Shown piece after piece: positions 22,948-24,312 of a stretch of DNA of 24,312 bases. The position numbers and the translations under genes are program-made. The notes beneath the pieces were generated by a model. That model was given only the letters and a program-made list of their open reading frames with translations, was not told the origin of the DNA and ran no database searches. This DNA is from Treponema sp. (lineage in GTDB: Bacteria > Spirochaetota > Spirochaetia > Treponematales > Treponemataceae): positions 1 through 24,312 of the forward strand of contig JAFPCT010000237.1 of NCBI GenBank assembly GCA_017390125.1, written 5' to 3'. Numbering within the stretch: position 1 is the stretch's first letter; each line of letters starts with the position of its first letter.

Positions 22948-24117
22948 TTACTGTTTTGTGTAAGTAGTATAATGTGTTGAAGAATCCGTTGATGTAAATG
23001 GAATTGTTACAGTTCCCAATGTATCAGAACCCATCTTAAGAGTATAAGAAATCTCTGATTCAGTTTTAGAAGGTGTAAACTCAACAGCAACATCGTCTCC
23101 AGCAGTCCATTTATATGGATCAGCAACAGTACCTGCACCAGAACGTGTTACCTGAGTAAGAGTTGCTCCATTGTCAGAAATAGATTTAATTTTGAATCCC
23201 TCAGTACCGTCAGTCAAAAGAAAAGCAGGTCGTGACTGTGGATTACAAATCACGTTTTCAGCATCCAAAACAGTTGCACCAGAAATTTCAATACTACATC
23301 CATCTGTCAAAGTCTTACTAAATGGGTAAATACCATAATACAAACTTGCCAATGTAATAGACTTTGGATAGTTTCCAACATCAGCAACCTGCAAATTGCT
23401 TCCTTCGAATTTATAAGCGTTTAAAATAATTACTTTTGAATCAATTTCAGCCTGTTTAGCCGCTGCTTTGTTATACTTTGCAAGTACCTCAGCAGAAACT
23501 TCTGTTGCACTTGTTGTATCTGTATAACCAACCTGTTCAAAAAGGAAATAACGAACGTTCTTTGCCATATTTCTCGCATTTGTTATATCTTCTTCAGTAG
23601 GTTCCTTTGTCCATCCCAAAGCCTTATACATATCTTTGTTAAACACAGCATTTACATACTTATCTACATAATCATCATCACTTTTATAAGTAGTTATTGA
23701 AGAAGTTAGTGTATATTTTTTGTCACCATTTTTAAATTCAAACTTTTCTGAAGATTTAATAGAATAAATGGTATTATTTCCATAAGCATAGCGGTAAGTA
23801 GTAGTCTTAGTTACAGTTGCCTTTTCTGAATATGTGCCAGTATTTTCATCAAAACTGGAAGGGTTGCTCGTATCAAATAATACAATCACATCATAAGTGC
23901 TATCTGCAAACTTGTAAGTTGTGTTACCATCCTTATAAGTGTTTCCGCTAAGTTTGTTTTCACCTTCATTAGCAGGCAAAACACCACCAACAGAACTTCC
24001 ACTCTTCTGTGAAACAGCAAGCAACAAAGCCGCATTGTCATTGTCCGAATCACACGCACAACCAAAGAAAGATGCAGCAATCAAACCAGCTGCAAAAAAC
24101 TGAAAGAATTTTTTCAT
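22948..24117 (-). CDS. Predicted lipoprotein of unknown function
   Basis: Not recognised beyond its export signal. The 389-residue protein begins MKKFFQFFAAGLIAASFFGC with a lipobox-type SFFGC, so C20 is the likely lipid-bearing residue; Phe before Gly-Cys is tolerated in spirochaetes. The mature part starts with an acidic, low-complexity linker (CDSDNDN, then a Gly/Ser-rich run) typical of surface lipoprotein tethers. The rest is Thr/Ser/Lys-rich beta-type sequence (for example GNTYKDGNTTYKFADSTYD near 59-77, and TTYRYAYGNNTIYSIKSSEKF further on) without cysteines for a disulfide core. AAGGAG lies about 11 nt before the ATG inside a small hairpin. It is a single gene with its own terminator. 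Confidence 0.8.
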   Translation of the reverse strand: MKKFFQFFAAGLIAASFFGCACDSDNDNAALLLAVSQKSGSSVGGVLPANEGENKLSGNTYKDGNTTYKFADSTYDVIVLFDTSNPSSFDENTGTYSEKATVTKTTTYRYAYGNNTIYSIKSSEKFEFKNGDKKYTLTSSITTYKSDDDYVDKYVNAVFNKDMYKALGWTKEPTEEDITNARNMAKNVRYFLFEQVGYTDTTSATEVSAEVLAKYNKAAAKQAEIDSKVIILNAYKFEGSNLQVADVGNYPKSITLASLYYGIYPFSKTLTDGCSIEISGATVLDAENVICNPQSRPAFLLTDGTEGFKIKSISDNGATLTQVTRSGAGTVADPYKWTAGDDVAVEFTPSKTESEISYTLKMGSDTLGTVTIPFTSTDSSTHYTTYTKQ

Positions 24118-24128
24118 TTAAAATAAAT

Positions 24129-24140
24129 CTCCTTACGGAG
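24129..24140 (-). promoter_or_regulatory. Small hairpin holding the lipoprotein ribosome-binding site
   Basis: On the minus strand CTCC-GTAA-GGAG folds into a 4-bp stem with a GNRA-type tetraloop that contains the Shine-Dalgarno AAGGAG of the lipoprotein gene. It is short, so it may only modulate initiation slightly. Confidence 0.35.
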
Positions 24141-24199
24141 CTTTAAACAAGTCACAAATAATAAATAACTTATAGGTCAAATTTCGAGTTTTAAATAAA

Positions 24200-24228
24200 T
24201 TTACAAAAAAAGGCATTCTCTGTAAAAT
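24200..24228 (+). promoter_or_regulatory. Promoter of the transposase gene
   Basis: TTTACA (24200-24205), 17 nt, TAAAAT (24223-24228); each box is one base from consensus. Transcription would start near 24235, after the left arm of the hairpin at 24212-24264. Confidence 0.6.
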
Positions 24229-24264
24229 TTGAATAACTACAAACAAAAATACGGAGGAATGCCT
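24212..24264 (+). promoter_or_regulatory. Hairpin hiding the transposase ribosome-binding site
   Basis: AGGCATTCTCTGT (from 24211) pairs with ACGGA-GAATGCCT (to 24264) over 13 bp, with one bulged G and one G-U. The right arm contains the GGAGGA Shine-Dalgarno (24253-24258). On the minus strand the same stem is followed by seven T, so it may also stop antisense transcription, though the loop is long (about 27 nt). Confidence 0.6.
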
Positions 24265-24312
24265 TGACTGAAAACAGCCTGATTACATTATATTGCATAG
24301 TGGATGATTTTA
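24264..24312 (+). mobile_element. Insertion sequence left end, start of transposase (truncated by window)
   Basis: Sixteen codons from a TTG at 24264, with GGAGGA 5 nt upstream, read (M)TENSLITLYCIVDDF. A short N-terminus with LYCIVDDF resembles transposases of the IS982 type, which open with a similar I/L-YC-I/L-DDF block; this family call is from memory and rests on very few residues. No ATG is available in this frame. The element continues past the window, so its right end and target duplication cannot be checked. Confidence 0.5.

Noticed and set aside
22757..22963. 68-residue plus-strand open frame
   Set aside because: Crosses the lipoprotein terminator and runs into the end of that gene on the other strand; low-complexity Pro/Lys composition and no ribosome-binding site.
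1..24312. CRISPR array, phage genes, toxin-antitoxin or defence genes
   Set aside because: No spaced direct-repeat series and no protein with such motifs was seen on either strand.

Overview
The window reads as chromosomal DNA of a spirochaete, most likely a host-associated Treponema. The pointers are a spirochaete-style lipobox (SFFGC), a fused FeoA-FeoB, very long secreted proteins with a C-terminal FlgD-like fold, and moderate GC with A/T-rich intergenic promoters. No rRNA gene is present and no homology search was run, so the genus is an inference.

Layout. (1) 1-1742, minus strand: a translation/transcription block, tRNA-Thr, rpmG, tRNA-Trp, secE, nusG and rplK (cut by the window edge). 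It is driven by a strong sigma70-type promoter (TTGACA-17-TATATT), with an L1-type leader hairpin before rplK. (2) 1788-5903: cysE (+), convergent with radA and a PlsC-type acyltransferase (both -), then a HAD phosphatase (+) whose start codon follows a perfect 10-bp hairpin. (3) 5917-14573, minus strand: a gene for a 2407-residue secreted protein, followed by a small PilZ protein that overlaps an RlmM-like RNA methyltransferase gene. (4) 14574-14824: a terminator and a partial tandem duplication of the 3' end of fabZ. (5) 14795-21049, minus strand: fatty-acid synthesis genes fabD-fabG-fabF, feoAB and fabZ, with terminators after fabF and after fabZ. (6) 21172-21214: an intrinsic terminator on the plus strand with no plus-strand gene to serve. 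(7) 21224-22679, minus strand: a dGTPase-family gene preceded by an unlisted 38-codon gene with a signal-peptide-like start, sharing one base with it. (8) 22690-24117: GC-rich intergenic repeat-like DNA, a terminator and a lipoprotein gene. (9) 24200-24312 (+): the left end of an insertion sequence, with a promoter nested inside a hairpin that would hide the transposase ribosome-binding site on read-through transcripts.

How it fits together. Most of the window is housekeeping: ribosome and secretion functions, cysteine synthesis, DNA repair, phospholipid and fatty-acid synthesis, ferrous iron uptake and dNTP hydrolysis. The least ordinary parts are the giant surface-type protein with three identically spaced tryptophan modules, the PilZ/methyltransferase pair, the small coupled gene before the dGTPase, the duplicated fabZ tail, the orphan terminator and the layout of the insertion-sequence leader. 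No CRISPR array, phage, toxin-antitoxin or defence locus was seen.
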